From contig JAOVFP010000008.1 of the NCBI GenBank assembly GCA_025738555.1, forward strand, positions 1,178,001-1,242,000: a DNA stretch of 64,000 nt, read 5' to 3'. This stretch comes from Cyathus striatus. Taxonomy: Eukaryota > Basidiomycota > Agaricomycetes > Agaricales > Nidulariaceae. Under the pieces are notes generated by a model that was not told where the DNA came from, did not search any database, and worked only from the letters and a program-made list of their open reading frames with translations. A program made the translations under genes and the position numbers. Positions 12,421 through 23,927 of this stretch are shown piece after piece; position 1 is the stretch's first letter, and the number at the start of each line of letters is the position of its first letter.

Positions 12421-13219
12421 TCTTGATAGTGCGTTTCCTCTAGCGACCCGCGTGCTGGTATCCAAAGCTCCATCCTCTCCACCGCCTCAAATACAAAGTC
12501 CCCACTTTCTCCAACTTTCCCCTCGCAAACGAAAACAGACACCCAACACCCAACAAACTCCAGTGGACATTCGGTTCCTCCCTACGTATGTCGTCGCTGC
12601 CAGAGGAGTTGTTCAGGAAGCAAGTTGAAAAACCCAAGGGCCAATGGTTGAGCGCAGTGGAGAAGGGGTTCAGAGGAGGATAAGAGAAGGGCAGGTATTA
12701 TCTTTCGAGGCGGTGGGGGAAGTTGTGGTGAGCATGATTGTTACAGAGGAATGGGAGTGGGGTAGGGAATGGGAGTATGTTGCAGACTTCGAAAAGGGCT
12801 CCCCCACTGAAGAGTATACTCTCTTCCTCCCCTCCCCTCCCCTCCCCCTCCACTCTATACACCCCCCAACGCCCCCCGCCCCTCGTACAAGACCTTATTC
12901 CTCTGAAGAGGAAGGAGAGACCCCGCCTGTATCAATATACGACCTCACAGGCGTCCTAGAAGCTTATCTCGGTCTCCGGTCGCTCCCCCGGTTCAAGGTT
13001 GCTAGACATAACTACTCACTCTCGGAACTCGTACCCTCTACGACGAGAAACACCATTATATCGATACGCATGTGCCTTCAAGGACTTTCGGGAGTGTTTC
13101 TGCTTGTTCTTGTGGTTCGAGTTCTGCGCCGTGTGGTGAACATGGGGACGAGGAGGAATACGAACGGGGAGTACTTCGGGAGAGTAACTTGTATTTTGAG
13201 GTTGTTAAGAGGTAAGTAA
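12421..13219 (+). pseudogene. Ser/Pro-rich unrecognised gene, unit 4 of 4
   Basis: The unit starts with CCTCTAGCGACCCGCG (about 12437), matching the CTTCCGGTGACCCCCGCG region of unit 1. It keeps LFRKQVEKPKGQWLSAVEKG (about 12615-12675), a Pro-rich stretch, and SSEEEGETPPVSIYDL (about 12900-12945). An open frame of 191 codons runs 12644-13219 and ends exactly where the first 215-bp tandem unit begins (GGTAAGTAATGCC, about 13211). The GGTAAG could be a splice donor. It is the shortest unit and lacks the acidic N-terminal block. Function unknown. Confidence 0.45.
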
Positions 13220-13655
13220 TGCCGTGTAGTGCCGTGGAACGAGATGTTACATAGTCCTCTGGTACATGGTTTGTTAGTTGAGTAGTATCTCTGTTTTGTA
13301 TCTGCTATACATTTTAGATGCTCAATGAATGTTATAATGCATGTTTCGTGTGATTTACGATGTGTTAGAATCGAATTGGCCAATATTTGAGATTGTTAAG
13401 ACACAAGTAAATAAGGCCGTGTGGTACAGTAGAACGTTCAATGGGATGTTATCATGTTAGTGCTGTGGTACGGGTCTATAATGTCAGCACCCTCTTTTTT
13501 ATTTTCGATACATTTTACTATTAGATGTTCAATGAATGTTATAATGCATTTTTCGTCGAAAGATGTGCTGTGTGCTGATCAGAATCGAATTGGCCCATTG
13601 GGCCGCCCATATTTGACATTGTTAAAGGGCAAGTAGTTGAGGCTGTGTCGTACAG
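13204..13655. repeat. Left part of a degenerate tandem array, unit about 215 bp
   Basis: Three successive copies begin near 13204, 13405 and 13629 with AAGTAnnTnAGGCCGTGTnG. Each contains a GATGnTCAATGAATGTTATA-like block and ATCGAATTGGCC. The array continues after the nested elements at 42528-43850. The third unit is cut off at GTACAG (13650-13655), the left target duplication of E3. Confidence 0.65.
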
Positions 13656-13658
13656 TAT

Positions 13659-13667
13659 GGAAAGTCT
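13659..13667. repeat. Left target-site duplication of E4
   Basis: GGAAAGTCT directly before the CAGGCTCC terminus; the identical 9-mer follows the right terminus at 19815-19823. The 9-mer belongs to the terminal repeat of E3, as shown by its inverted partner at 42515-42523. Confidence 0.85.
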
Positions 13668-13854
13668 CAGGCTCCTAAAACCAGCACGCTCGTATCTCGC
13701 TACAACCTCCTTAGGTAAACACAGTCAAATATTTGCTTAAGGCAAATAAACCTAAGGGAAGTCCTGCTCGATAGAGCGGCTGGCACAAGTCGTCACCGAA
13801 GTTTCCCCGTAGACCCTACCATGCCCTGTCAATCAGCTGAACCCTTGCGCTTAG
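13668..13854 (+). repeat. Left terminal inverted repeat of E4
   Basis: About 187 bp that pair with 19628-19814. Differences from the other arm are mostly C/T or G/A, including several at CpG sites. It ends at CCCTTGCGCTTAG, after which the two arms diverge. Confidence 0.85.
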
Positions 13855-13943
13855 CTGTCAAATGAGATCATTATGAAGTTTTCGAAGTTGAGTGTGACAC
13901 GGTACTGTCTTGTACAGATTTCCTTCTCAGGTAAGTGGAGCAC

Positions 13944-16651
13944 ATGGCCTCTCAGAATGATTCCCAGCGTCGCGACTGGTCAATAGCGCAAATACGACAA
14001 CTGGTCGAGTCTAAATTTGGAAAGAGACCATGCTGGTTTCAGATCAAAGTAGCACTCGCGCTGCACAACAGAAAAGATGTTGTCGGTTGTGCTCCCACAG
14101 GTGCAGGCAAGACACTGTCATTTTGGATACCGCTCCTAATGGCACTTGAGGAAGGCCAAGATAAGATGACGGTGGTAGTTACACCGTTGAATCTGCTCGG
14201 GAAACAAAACGTCAATATGCTTCAAAAGGCCGGTATAAGTGCCATAAGCGTTACCCAGAAAAATGCTAATTCCTCCACATTTAAGGTAAGTAATATGCTT
14301 AGAATAAATGCTATATTGGTTAACAAGGTACATAGGATATTGAGAATGGAAAATATCAGGCTGTGATAATAAATCCTGAAATCTTGATGTCGAATCCCGA
14401 GATGAAGGCGCTTTGGAAGAAGCCGAAAGTGACGAAAAGGATCTTGAATTTCATTTTCGACGAAGGGCACTGCATCAGTCAATGGGGGAAGTTCAGAAAG
14501 GAATATTTGAATGTAGGGGCATTGTGTTACCTTATTCCTGAGTGCATTCCTTTCTATGTTGCATCTGCCACCCTTCCCCCAGATATTCTCGCAGAAATAT
14601 GCAAGGTTCTACGACTCCGTCCAGCGAGCACAGAGTATATACTATGTTCGAACGATCGAGCTGATATTCATTTGGCAGTCCAGCCTCTCGTATATCCCGC
14701 CAATAGCTTCAAGGACCTGGCATTCCTTATTCCTGAAAATCTCGCTGTGCCTCCGCCCAAGTTTGTGGTCTTCTTTGACGACACGAGGGAAACACAGGAA
14801 GCGTGTAAATACCTTCGGTCATGGCTACCAGAGTCACTGCAAAAAGAGGTCAAATACTTTCATGCAACAATGACACAGCATTACCGGGAGGACGAGACTG
14901 CAAAGTTTCTTAACACAGATGTATGGGGTATGTGTTGTACTGATGCATTCGGCATGGTTAGTAAACTTTGTTAATGAATAAATGTCAAGTCATGCTTACA
15001 ATCGATACAGGGAGTTGACATCCCAGACATCCAGATTGTTGTTCAGTTCAAAGCAACATGTGATCTTTGTACGCTCTGGCAACGATTCGGGCGCGCGGCA
15101 CGTGGTAAGGATATGGAAGGGATGGCAATTCTCCTTGTCGAGAAGAAAGATACAAAAGAAGGTAGATTAGCTAAGGAGCAATCACAAGAAAAAAGAAAAA
15201 CCGCTACCTTAAAGTGACACGCTAAGCAACAACTGCAGTCCAGCACACCTAAGAGGCCAGTGCTTGAGGATTGTAGAGTGAATGTGCCACACTCTGCTCC
15301 AGAAGGATTCGAAAGTACGTATGAGACAGTGGACGAAGTGGATAACACCGATAGGAATAATATCATTGTCGATTCCGGGTTGGCACCATCGTCTGCTGGC
15401 AGAGGGGAGGGGGATTTCAATAGGAATAATGTTGTCAGTTATGAGTCCAGGGCACCATTGACCACTGATGGAGGGGCGGGGGATTTCAGTCTTGAGCAGT
15501 GGAAACGAGAGTGAAAGCTCCACTATGCAGAGGCAAGCATTAAGAAAGAGAAGCTGAGTAAAAAAGCGAGAGGGAACGAGGTGGAGGTTGGAAGCATGAT
15601 GGACAATTTCATCAATCCATACCCATCGGTTTGCCGTCGCATCGTTCCCATGGTGTATTTCGGGAATGACAGCCTGCGTGAGTTGATTATTCCAAATCTG
15701 TATTTGAAATATTCTTATTCATTCGCTCTAGCTACTAACGACCACCTACACTGTGACAACACTGTACCCACTGGTTGTCAACGCTGCAAGCCGAAATCTT
15801 CACGTGTTTGTTGTGACAATTGCAATCCCGAGGCATTCTTACTGTTTCACATTGTATACCAGAAGCCTGCGAAGACTACGCATAAGTCAATCATCAAACC
15901 TTTCGAAATGGCGCCTCCCCACCGTGCTCTGAAGAAAACTCTGAGAACCTGGCGACATGAAAAGGCAACAATAATGTTTGGAGCAGCAGCTGTTCATATG
16001 CTGGGAGCGAAAATGCTCATATCTGACAACCAGCTCTCTCAGATTGTCGATTGTGCGCAAATGCACAAAATTCTCAGCATAGACCAACTTATTTGAGAGA
16101 CCGGGTGGAGAAGGGAGTGGGCAGAGGAGTACGGTCAATCTCTATTATCTATTATTGCAATCCATTTCCCCCCCCCCACCTGTTCCTGTTCAAGAGGTAT
16201 CTACTCAAAGCACTCAGGCTACAGGTAGTGCAACTAGCACACTGCCAACACAAAAGCATGCTCCACAGAAATGTAGTGCATGCAAACAAGTTGGTCACAA
16301 CAGTGCGTTTCAATTCATGCTCTGACATTGCTTCAAACTGACATCAATATATTTACAGGTTCTAACCGTCAATGTCCAAAGAAGGTAGCAGAGCGTGCTC
16401 GCCTCATGCGTGTTGGGAAAACCGATGAGAATGCAGTACCCTCTGAAATACTCATACAAAAACCGTGTCCGCCAAAGCCTTTACACATGAACCAGACAAA
16501 TTCTGCACAATCTATGCTAGCACCCCTCCCGCAGACCCAAGCTGATACAACAGCGCCAGTGGTCCCTTCATTCTACCAACACCTTCTGCATCCGACCTTC
16601 CTCCAACAATCCTATCCATCAGGCTCTGGTACACACTATTCACCATGCTAA
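13944..16651 (+). pseudogene. RecQ-type DEAH-box helicase with C-terminal zinc knuckle (inactivated)
   Basis: ATG at 13944 (MASQNDSQRRDWS). The helicase core shows Walker A APTGAGKT (about 14094-14117), the DEGH box (about 14459-14470), a SAT motif in VASATLPPD, and motif VI QRFGRAARG (about 15077-15105). RecQ enzymes are ATP-dependent 3'-5' DNA unwinding helicases. Introns at 14286-14335, 14957-15010, 15678-15731 and 16303-16358 give clean joins. After the core come a Cys-rich block (GCQRCKPKSSRVCCDNCNP, about 15772-15828) and a knuckle (CSACKQVGHN then CPKK after intron 4). Three in-frame TGA codons (15215, 15512, 16094) each fit a lost CGA, and a run of ten C near 16168-16177 shifts the frame by +1, so this copy cannot make full-length protein. 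Role inferred: accessory helicase for E4. Confidence 0.8.
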
Positions 16652-19426
16652 TCAATAGATTTCAAGGCTTCCATCATCTTCAACAATACGGTCTAGATCA
16701 TCCAGATCTTTGATGTCATAGGCTAGATTGTCACTGTTGGCATTAGTATTTGTAGCTTCAACTACCGCACCCCCCATCGACATCATTTTTTCCATTCCTT
16801 TTGCCACAGTATCTGATATAGGATAAGCTGACACTCAGCCTTTAATTTCTTTATTACTATTTCGTTCTTGCATTTTCTTTGTCAATTTTTTAAATGTCAT
16901 TGTCATGTCTGGTGGTGAATGTCGATTAGTTTTGCATTCAAGACAAAACATTTTCTCAAATTGAAGCCGTGAGTTCTTGTATACCTCAATCAGTGGCAAC
17001 TCTGTTAGTATCTGCTCCTTTTGGTGGTTTGAGTATTTTCCACCATAAATATGCTGTAATTGAGTGGGATATGTGAACTAACAATGGTTGCTGACTGAAA
17101 CCAATGACATACCTTGGTATATAGATTGTTATGCTTGACAACCCAGTCAATTGCCCTAAATTGACCTTTTTTACCAGTTGGATTGCATAGAATATTCATA
17201 TGAATAGCTTGACTGTACAGATAATAAGTTTTGAATACATTCTGAGTGTACATTTGGGACAAACCTCAATCCTTTTGGATAACGAAAATGCACATTTTCT
17301 AAATATCTTCTGATTTCTGCAGCATATTTGGCCTTTCCACATCCTAGAAAAATAAACATCCATGGTATAAAACATGTTTCAAGCCGCCCTATATCACCAT
17401 GATTCATGGCATGGGTAGTCTCTTCATATAGCAGAAATAGTCTTTGCATTTCATGCATGTTATCCAGTTGCTGATCTCTATCTTCCAAATACTCGCTTGA
17501 ATCACTGTTTGAATCACTATTTGAATTACCTTGTGCAACATACTCCACACATAATGTCTGAGCAATATATTGCAAGGTATCCCAAGTGGGTTTAAGCAAT
17601 GCAAAATCTTCAAGAGTCTCTACTGTAGGATATTTTTTTTTAACTTCTGTTAACCATGCATCAAGACGGCTTGCGATGCCAACATGCTGAATAACTTCAT
17701 GCATTCTCCAAAATCCTGGTTTGGTTTGTATTTTTATTGTTTCTTTTGGGTGAATCTGTTCAACAAATGCCATTAGACTATTTTCATCATCTCTTGCTTT
17801 TGCTGGTTGTATAAATATTTTCCATATGGCATTGGCACAAGCCATCTTAATGTGAAACAGTCCCAACAAAAATACAATAAACTGAAAGTGGCACCAAGAG
17901 GTGGTCTCTTCTGATCGTGACTCCAGTACACTTTGGACATGCTGCCCTGTAAGTAAGTCACCAAAGACAATAACCACATGATTTTTAACATCCTTTATAT
18001 TATCATTTGGGTTTGCTTCGGGTCCATTTGGATCACCTATTTTTGACTGATTAAAAAACCATTCAAGTGCATCTGCATTTTTTGCAGGTGTACTTGGACT
18101 AATATCAAGTGCACATAATGGCACTTGGGATGTTTTTGTAGGTGGAATTGCCTCTATTATTTCGGCATTGCCTAAATTTGCTTTGAATTGATGGAAATAT
18201 GTTGGTCCATAATTTATTAGGTCCATGAGAAATATATGAATATTGAAGCGATCTCTATGCCAAAAGCCTGATTCATTCTCATCTTCAGGGTGCAGTGAGA
18301 TTATCTGTTTCCAAGTCACTGGTTGTGGTAAATCTTGAGGCCGAATACTTTTATTATAAGGAGAAGTAGACCATAGGTAATCTGAACAATTGAGATCACT
18401 TAAAGTAACTCCATGGTGGAGTGGTAACATAGTTCCAGTTGTCAGGTGGATCAATGTTTCTTCTGGATTCTCCACTGTTGGGACAGAGTGCTTGGGATCA
18501 ATATCCAGATTATCATATGCATATGATGCAAGGAGAGTGCTTCCAAGAGATTTAATTTGTGTTTCTGCATTTTTTGAAAGGTTTGATATCATAAGATTAA
18601 TTGATGACAAGGAAACTGATAATCCTATTCGACCTAAAAACTCTAGGACTGATTCTGGTGTGCCGCATGAATGAAGAAAAATGCCGACAGTCGTTTGCAA
18701 CAAGTTGCAATTTTGGTTTGAGCTTTGCATCATGATGCTCAAGCAAATTACTTGTTTCTACACATAAATACATTCAATAGTGATTTTTTCAACAACAAAA
18801 TATGCACCTACCATAGATATTATTGCTTTAGCTCGGAGAGCAGGGTTTTCTTGTGAATATACATCTTCTTTGATTATTGTTCCATCTATCTCATCCACTT
18901 GCCAGGGCTGATTGTCATCTGCACTCTCATCAGAAGAATTGGAACTTATATCCATTTCATCCCCAGCAGGCTTCCTCTGGTTGCGTCGGCGTGAATCCAT
19001 TTCACATCTCTTTACCAATTCCACATCAGCAGAAAGGAGGGCATCAATTAACTGCCAAACATCCAGAGCATATGTGCACATCTCATCTGCAAGATCAGTA
19101 ATGTTGAAGCACTGAAGCTCCTCAGCCATTGTATTTCATGCTGAAAAATGAAACCCTGTATTGATATTAGTGAGTATTGCAACTTGACTTGTGTATATTC
19201 CTTGTGCATATTCCATTGCCCATGTATGTATCCCAGGTTGTGTGTAGTCTGATGCATACAGTGCATCCAGAACAGGAGGAATATCTTCCAAAAAATTATG
19301 CATTGCAGGATATGACCAATGGTCCCCAGGAGCAAGTGTCATTTTGACAAAATCGGACAAGGTATAGCCATGCATGTTGAGATATGCAAGGATATCAGTA
19401 ATAGGGAGCTGTTGAGAGTCACCCAT
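16652..19426 (-). pseudogene. DUF6589-type protein, candidate transposase of E4 (inactivated)
   Basis: Exon 1 starts at ATG 19426 (MGDSQQLPITDILAYLNMHG; NMHGYTLSDFV is typical of the family N-terminus). Next is 19129-18800 with an acidic linker, then a long exon open from 18742 to about 17255. It contains SYAYDNLDI (residues 73-81 of that frame), ALDISPSTP (211-219), VVIVFGDLLTGQ (256-267) and GLFHIKMACANAIWKIF (294-310), which I recognise as the DUF6589 signature. Further exons are at about 17220-17110 (HMNILCNPTGKKGQFRAIDW) and 17045-16652. A TGA at 16835-16837 fits a lost CGA. The Asp of YDN and of GDLLT would suit two acidic residues of an RNase H-fold transposase; that is inference. Sequence from 16652 to about 19560 is strikingly CG-poor compared with the RecQ half. 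Confidence 0.75.
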
Positions 19427-19627
19427 GATGAAAACAGATTGATACCAATTTCATTGAAACTACACATGCATGTATCTAATATATATAAGAACCTGCAATG
19501 CTCGTATTTAGAAGGGAAGGAGAGAGCAGAGCAGGAACATGGGAAGGGCAGGTAGACATGAGATAGTGGAGAGATATATATAAGATGTGTGACCGCGTAA
19601 TGACAGCATGTTCATTCCCGAAGGCAT

Positions 19628-19814
19628 CTAAGCGCAAGGGTTCAGCTGATTGACAGGGCATGGTAGGGTCTACAGGGAAACTTTGGTGACGACTTGTGCC
19701 AGCCACTCTATCGAGCAGGACCTCCCTTAGGTTTATTTGCCTTAAGCAAATATTTGACTGTGCTTACCTAAGGAGGTTGTAGTGAGATACAAGCGTGCTG
19801 GTTTTAGGAGCCTG
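19628..19814 (-). repeat. Right terminal inverted repeat of E4
   Basis: Reverse complement of 13668-13854, ending GGAGCCTG at 19814 and followed by the GGAAAGTCT duplication (19815-19823). Confidence 0.85.
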
Positions 19815-19823
19815 GGAAAGTCT

Positions 19824-22304
19824 ATGTAAGACCACGCTCAAACACATCAAATATATCTGAGCTCCAGCGTCCGCGGCTTCTCGGTTAGAAATTCAGTTTC
19901 ACTTAGCATGCTCAGGATCGCTTATGCGAGATCTAAGGCCTGAGCGAAGTGTGGTCGTACGGTACGTTAATTGTGTTGAGTTATAATTTATGTAAACCAC
20001 TGTAAGACATAGGTGCTAATCACTATGTTTTAATATGTTCCAGCACTTGATGGTAGGGAGGTAGTAGCATCATACTCTTCACTGTTCAGGGATTATCAGT
20101 AGATTAAAAGAATTGAAAGCTAAGAGGTTCGAGCAAAGGAGGCATTCAGGCTTGATATATATAAAGTATTAAAGCAGTGGAACAGCATAGAAACAATATA
20201 TGTACTACTATGCTAGTCAGAAAGAGCTGATTTGAGTTTAGGCTGGGGTGGGGATCGAACACAGGACCTTATTAGTCTTGCTGTATTTATGGATTTCTGA
20301 ATGCAAAGTGTAGACCAGACATATTCTTATAGCGAGTTTTTTTACTGAAAAAATGAAGCATGGTGACTGTAGTTCCCAGACAAGTAACACAGTCGGGCCT
20401 TTCTGAAAAGTCTCAGCTACATCAGTTTGTTTCCACTACAATTTCATGTTCAGTGAATGTGTTTTATCTTATGTCCCTTATAGATTCATGCCATACTCGA
20501 AGATTGGTCCTCTTGTGTTCGTAAACCATTAGATTTCAACTATGACATCTTACAATATACTATTTGCAGTGGTCACAAAGAATTTCTTACTGACCTCTGT
20601 GACCTAAGCCTAGGACATTATCATGTTCTCATGCATGGAATTACATCATCTGAAAGTAAGTTTATTGATAGAGTATATCTAACACATTATTACATAGCAC
20701 TGATACTCAGCCAGTTGCTACTGTAAGTGTCACTCAGATGGGTAGGAAGCTCTTTAACCTTGAGGGTATGGAAAGTACCATTGCTTAGATTATTGTGATG
20801 AATAGGTCGAGCCCCTGCCAGATAGTTTAATTATTAACATTGTTATATTGTTCCTGCTAATCTTTTATATTCATGTTATGATACATTTCTATGTTGTATT
20901 CTACTTTAGATTTAATGAATAATATCTAATTGTCATGTATTACATGGTGTAAAATTGGGGTCCTTCAGTGTTAAAGTATCCCAAGAAATATCAAATTAAA
21001 GGCCAGGCTACCCCAACTATAATTCCTAATGCATGCATCATCCGAATGAGACTAACTCTGTTATAGGTCATGGATCTATACCACACTGGTGTATTCCTGT
21101 TGAATACAAATGTCAGTATATACATGTATAGATACTTACTTGAACCTTTTTAATTGAATTAACAGGAGTGTCCTGAATTGAGCTGAAGTCATGATGAAGC
21201 TAAACGAGTCCTCACAACTGAATGATCAAAGATATCCCTGTTGATAACTATAAGCTGCATGTGTGATAGTTATCAACCTGAAAGTCAGAGCATAGTCTTG
21301 ATGGTCTCAAAGGATAGGATTTCACAAGTACAGAGCGAAGTCTTGTAGTGTGAAGGTAACTAGTAGTGCTCTACAGTACTAGTTATTGCTGACTTTGGAA
21401 AGTGTGAGTTAAAAGTTGACGAAAGAATATTGATTTATTTGATCAACTACCACTTGACTATATACTGGCTGATTGATCTCTGCGAGAGCAATCGCATGTA
21501 TTCTACTGTAAGTGAGATCATTCCATAATGTTCTATGAGGTCAGAGAACCCTCTGTGACAATCAAGAAAAATGGGTAAGTAGTTGAATACTCTAAGAAAT
21601 GCGAAGGTATACTAATAAATGTATGCTATTGATCTATATACCATAACAAATTCACAAGAGACTTGATGTCAAAATTCAGCAGAATTTCACCAATTCTTCC
21701 ATTTCTCCCAGATACAGGTAATTATACAGATTACCTTTAAGTCGAAGTAAACTCAACCTAATTATGCACTTTGTGTTTTTTGCTTTTGCTGAAGAACCCA
21801 GAAAATTATTTGATTTTGATAGTTTCTATGTACACAGTGATAATACATTACAAATTCATACCTTCAATCACATAGGTTTAGTTATCCCCAAAATGTGAGC
21901 TGCAGATAGTACAGTCATGCTTACTTACCCCTCTGACTTACAAACGTGTATCGCAGTACATGGAAATGTATTGCTTACCTTCCCGCTGTAAACTTCAAAT
22001 CGGCCACTAATGGATTAGTGCTAAACATAGCACTGATATCATTCTACTGAGCCCGGATTTTTAAACCTCCATACTATATTTATTCAACAAGGGAAACTGG
22101 AGACGACATATACTTAAGCACATTGTGAGCTCAGATATATATTATATACTAGTTATATACTTGGTTAGTTATTGACGTACCGTACGACCACGCTTCACTC
22201 AGATCTTAGATCTCACGTAAGCAATCCTGAGAACACTAAGTGAGCCTGAATTTCTAACCAAGAAGCTGTGGTGCTGGATGCTGGAGCTCAATTATATTTG
22301 AGCA
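19824..22304. other. Body of E3 between its terminal repeats
   Basis: About 2.5 kb of mostly CG-poor sequence. Apart from the candidate exon at 20484-20655 I see no coding region of useful length. GTTAGAAATTCAG/CTGAATTTCTAAC near 19887 and 22250 belong to the inverted ends. Confidence 0.5.
20484..20655 (+). CDS. Candidate internal exon of an E3 gene
   Basis: An open frame flanked by an AG acceptor (CCTTATAG) and a consensus donor (GTAAGT at 20656). It reads IHAILEDWSSCVRKPLDFNY then a Cys/His-containing stretch ending CDLSLGHYHVLMHGITSSE. Composition and splice signals look like a real exon, but neighbouring exons are not recognisable and there is no start codon. Family unknown; it may be the remnant of the E3 transposase. 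Confidence 0.35.
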
Positions 22305-22590
22305 TTTGAGCATAGGGACTGACATGGATGGCCCTGAACCAGCTATCTGCTATTTTTATCCGAAAATAGCAGATGCGGATCAGTTCCGGATGGCAATCTG
22401 CAGATGAACCCAGTATTTGGGTGCATCCATCTATTTTTGGTAACATTTCGGACTCCGACTTAATTTCACCCTGGATCTGCTCAATAACTGCTTCAATTCA
22501 TTGATTAGAGTGATTCCTGCCCCCCAGTTGTCGATCTGTACCATTAACTGTCATAATAAAATCATTAAACTTCGCTTTTATTCATTTTAA

Positions 22591-23851
22591 ATGTCTCCCA
22601 AGCCTAAAGGCCAAGGCTGAACAAGGACTTCAGCTAGAGGATCCAAGGCTCCTACTCCTGTGGGTAGTAACCAAGGCACTCCATTGCCTAGCCAGCCCAA
22701 AACACCCACACATAGTCGAGATGCCTCTCCAGCACCATTTCCATACCCTTATACCCCTGATCCACCAACAACTTCACCTGCATATCCAGTTGTTTTGTCT
22801 CCAGTGAAGCAACATCAGTGCCAGAACAATAAACTGGTTAAGAATATGTTAGATGTAGAAGTTTGGGACAAACCAGATAGTGAAATAATTGGTGTGTTTG
22901 CAAAAAATATTTATTGATTATAGGTTACTGATAAATTAATTGTACCTCAGAGGCCACATTTGCTGAGGTCAAAACAGAGACATATAATCACTATAATATC
23001 TCCGTAGAGAGGGTTTACACCAACAGCATTCCAGAGAAGATTTGATTTGATTTTACTTGCAAAGTGGACCCTGATAATCATAAACCCCATCACTAAGATT
23101 GCCAAAAAGATTGTGATGGCACTGGAAACCTAGTAACTGGGTTGACATGGTGCAATGAATGACTTCAGAAACTTGCCCTTTTACAGAATATGGATGAAGA
23201 CACAATTCCATACTCTGAGATAGCCCTCTGTACCTTGGTTGCCTTACACTATGCAACTAGCAACCATCCCTTCAATATTGTTAATGACAAATATTACCAA
23301 CTGCAAGTCAAAATGTTGCGTCTGGAAGCCAAGTTGCCATCAGATAGGACTGTTCAATGAGACACACTGGCACTTTTTTGAAATACTTCACTTCATGTAA
23401 AGGAATATTTTTTGGTAGGCATATTTACAATTAAATTTATTTATTTTACATCTAATAAAATATTAGAAACATGATAAAATATTTCATGCAGTTCTTGACA
23501 GTTGGACAGCACCAATTACTGTTTCTTATCTTGGACTTGTGATAATTTGGTATGAGAATGGACAAATTTTCTGAGCCATTCTCAATTTCATTCAGTATGT
23601 TTATTGTAAGATTTAAATTTAACATTATTAACATATTGATTTAGCTTGGAACAAGCTCATAAAGCTGAGTATTTGGCAAAAACAATTGCTGAATGCTTAA
23701 AGTGATTTGGAATATCTCACCTTGTAAGTAAAATTAATTTTTTTTACTAATATCATACTGATATACACAAGCTTTTATCAATTGGAATGGATAATGCTAG
23801 TAACTGCAGTAAACTAGCTGAAATACTCCCAAAGTATATTCCAACCTTTGA
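22591..23851 (+). pseudogene. hAT transposase, N-terminal half (BED-like finger to catalytic region)
   Basis: ATG at 22591 begins MSPKPKGQG, then TGA at 22618 where the context (GQG-stop-TRTSARG) fits a lost CGA. The Pro/Ser-rich N-terminus (22660-22860) is followed by a decayed zinc-finger region with CKVDPDNHKPHH and GTGNL (about 23055-23140). Then come EIALCTLVALHYATSNHPFN (about 23218-23275), an AEYLAKTIAECLK segment (about 23667-23702), and GMDNASNCSKLAEILPKYIP (about 23786-23846). Reading stops at PTFE where the KDZ element begins; the other half resumes at about 40390. Transposase of the host hAT element; inactive. Confidence 0.75.
23843..23851. repeat. Probable left target duplication of the KDZ element
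   Basis: AACCTTTGA here and AACCTTCCA at 40389-40397 both sit in the hAT codons for TFE/TFQ. Six of nine bases are contiguous matches; the rest may have mutated. Element limits are therefore uncertain by a few bases. Confidence 0.45.
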
Positions 23852-23927
23852 GAGGTGTCAGCCAAATTTATCATTTAGCCTCAACATTATATGATATTTC
23901 ATATCATATAACATCGAGGCTAAATGA

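Larger units (their letters stand above)
13668..19814. mobile_element. Element E4: RecQ helicase plus DUF6589-type gene, 6.1 kb
   Basis: The ends are CAGGCTCCTAAAACCAGCAC (left) and its reverse complement (right). The inverted repeat extends for about 187 bp with few differences (13668-13854 against 19628-19814), and the element is flanked by the exact 9-bp duplication GGAAAGTCT. It carries two convergent genes, a RecQ-type helicase (+) and a DUF6589-type protein (-), whose stop codons abut at 16651/16652. The TIRs, the duplication and the two genes inside make this a complete though inactivated DNA transposon. DUF6589 and RecQ-like genes are both abundant in Agaricomycetes; I know of no named transposon superfamily built on this pair, which is my inference and should be tested. 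Confidence 0.8.

Noticed and set aside
20240..20275. tRNA-like B-box word (GGGGATCGAACACAGGACC)
   Set aside because: No A box at proper distance and no cloverleaf could be drawn; likewise no tRNA or rRNA gene was seen anywhere in the window.
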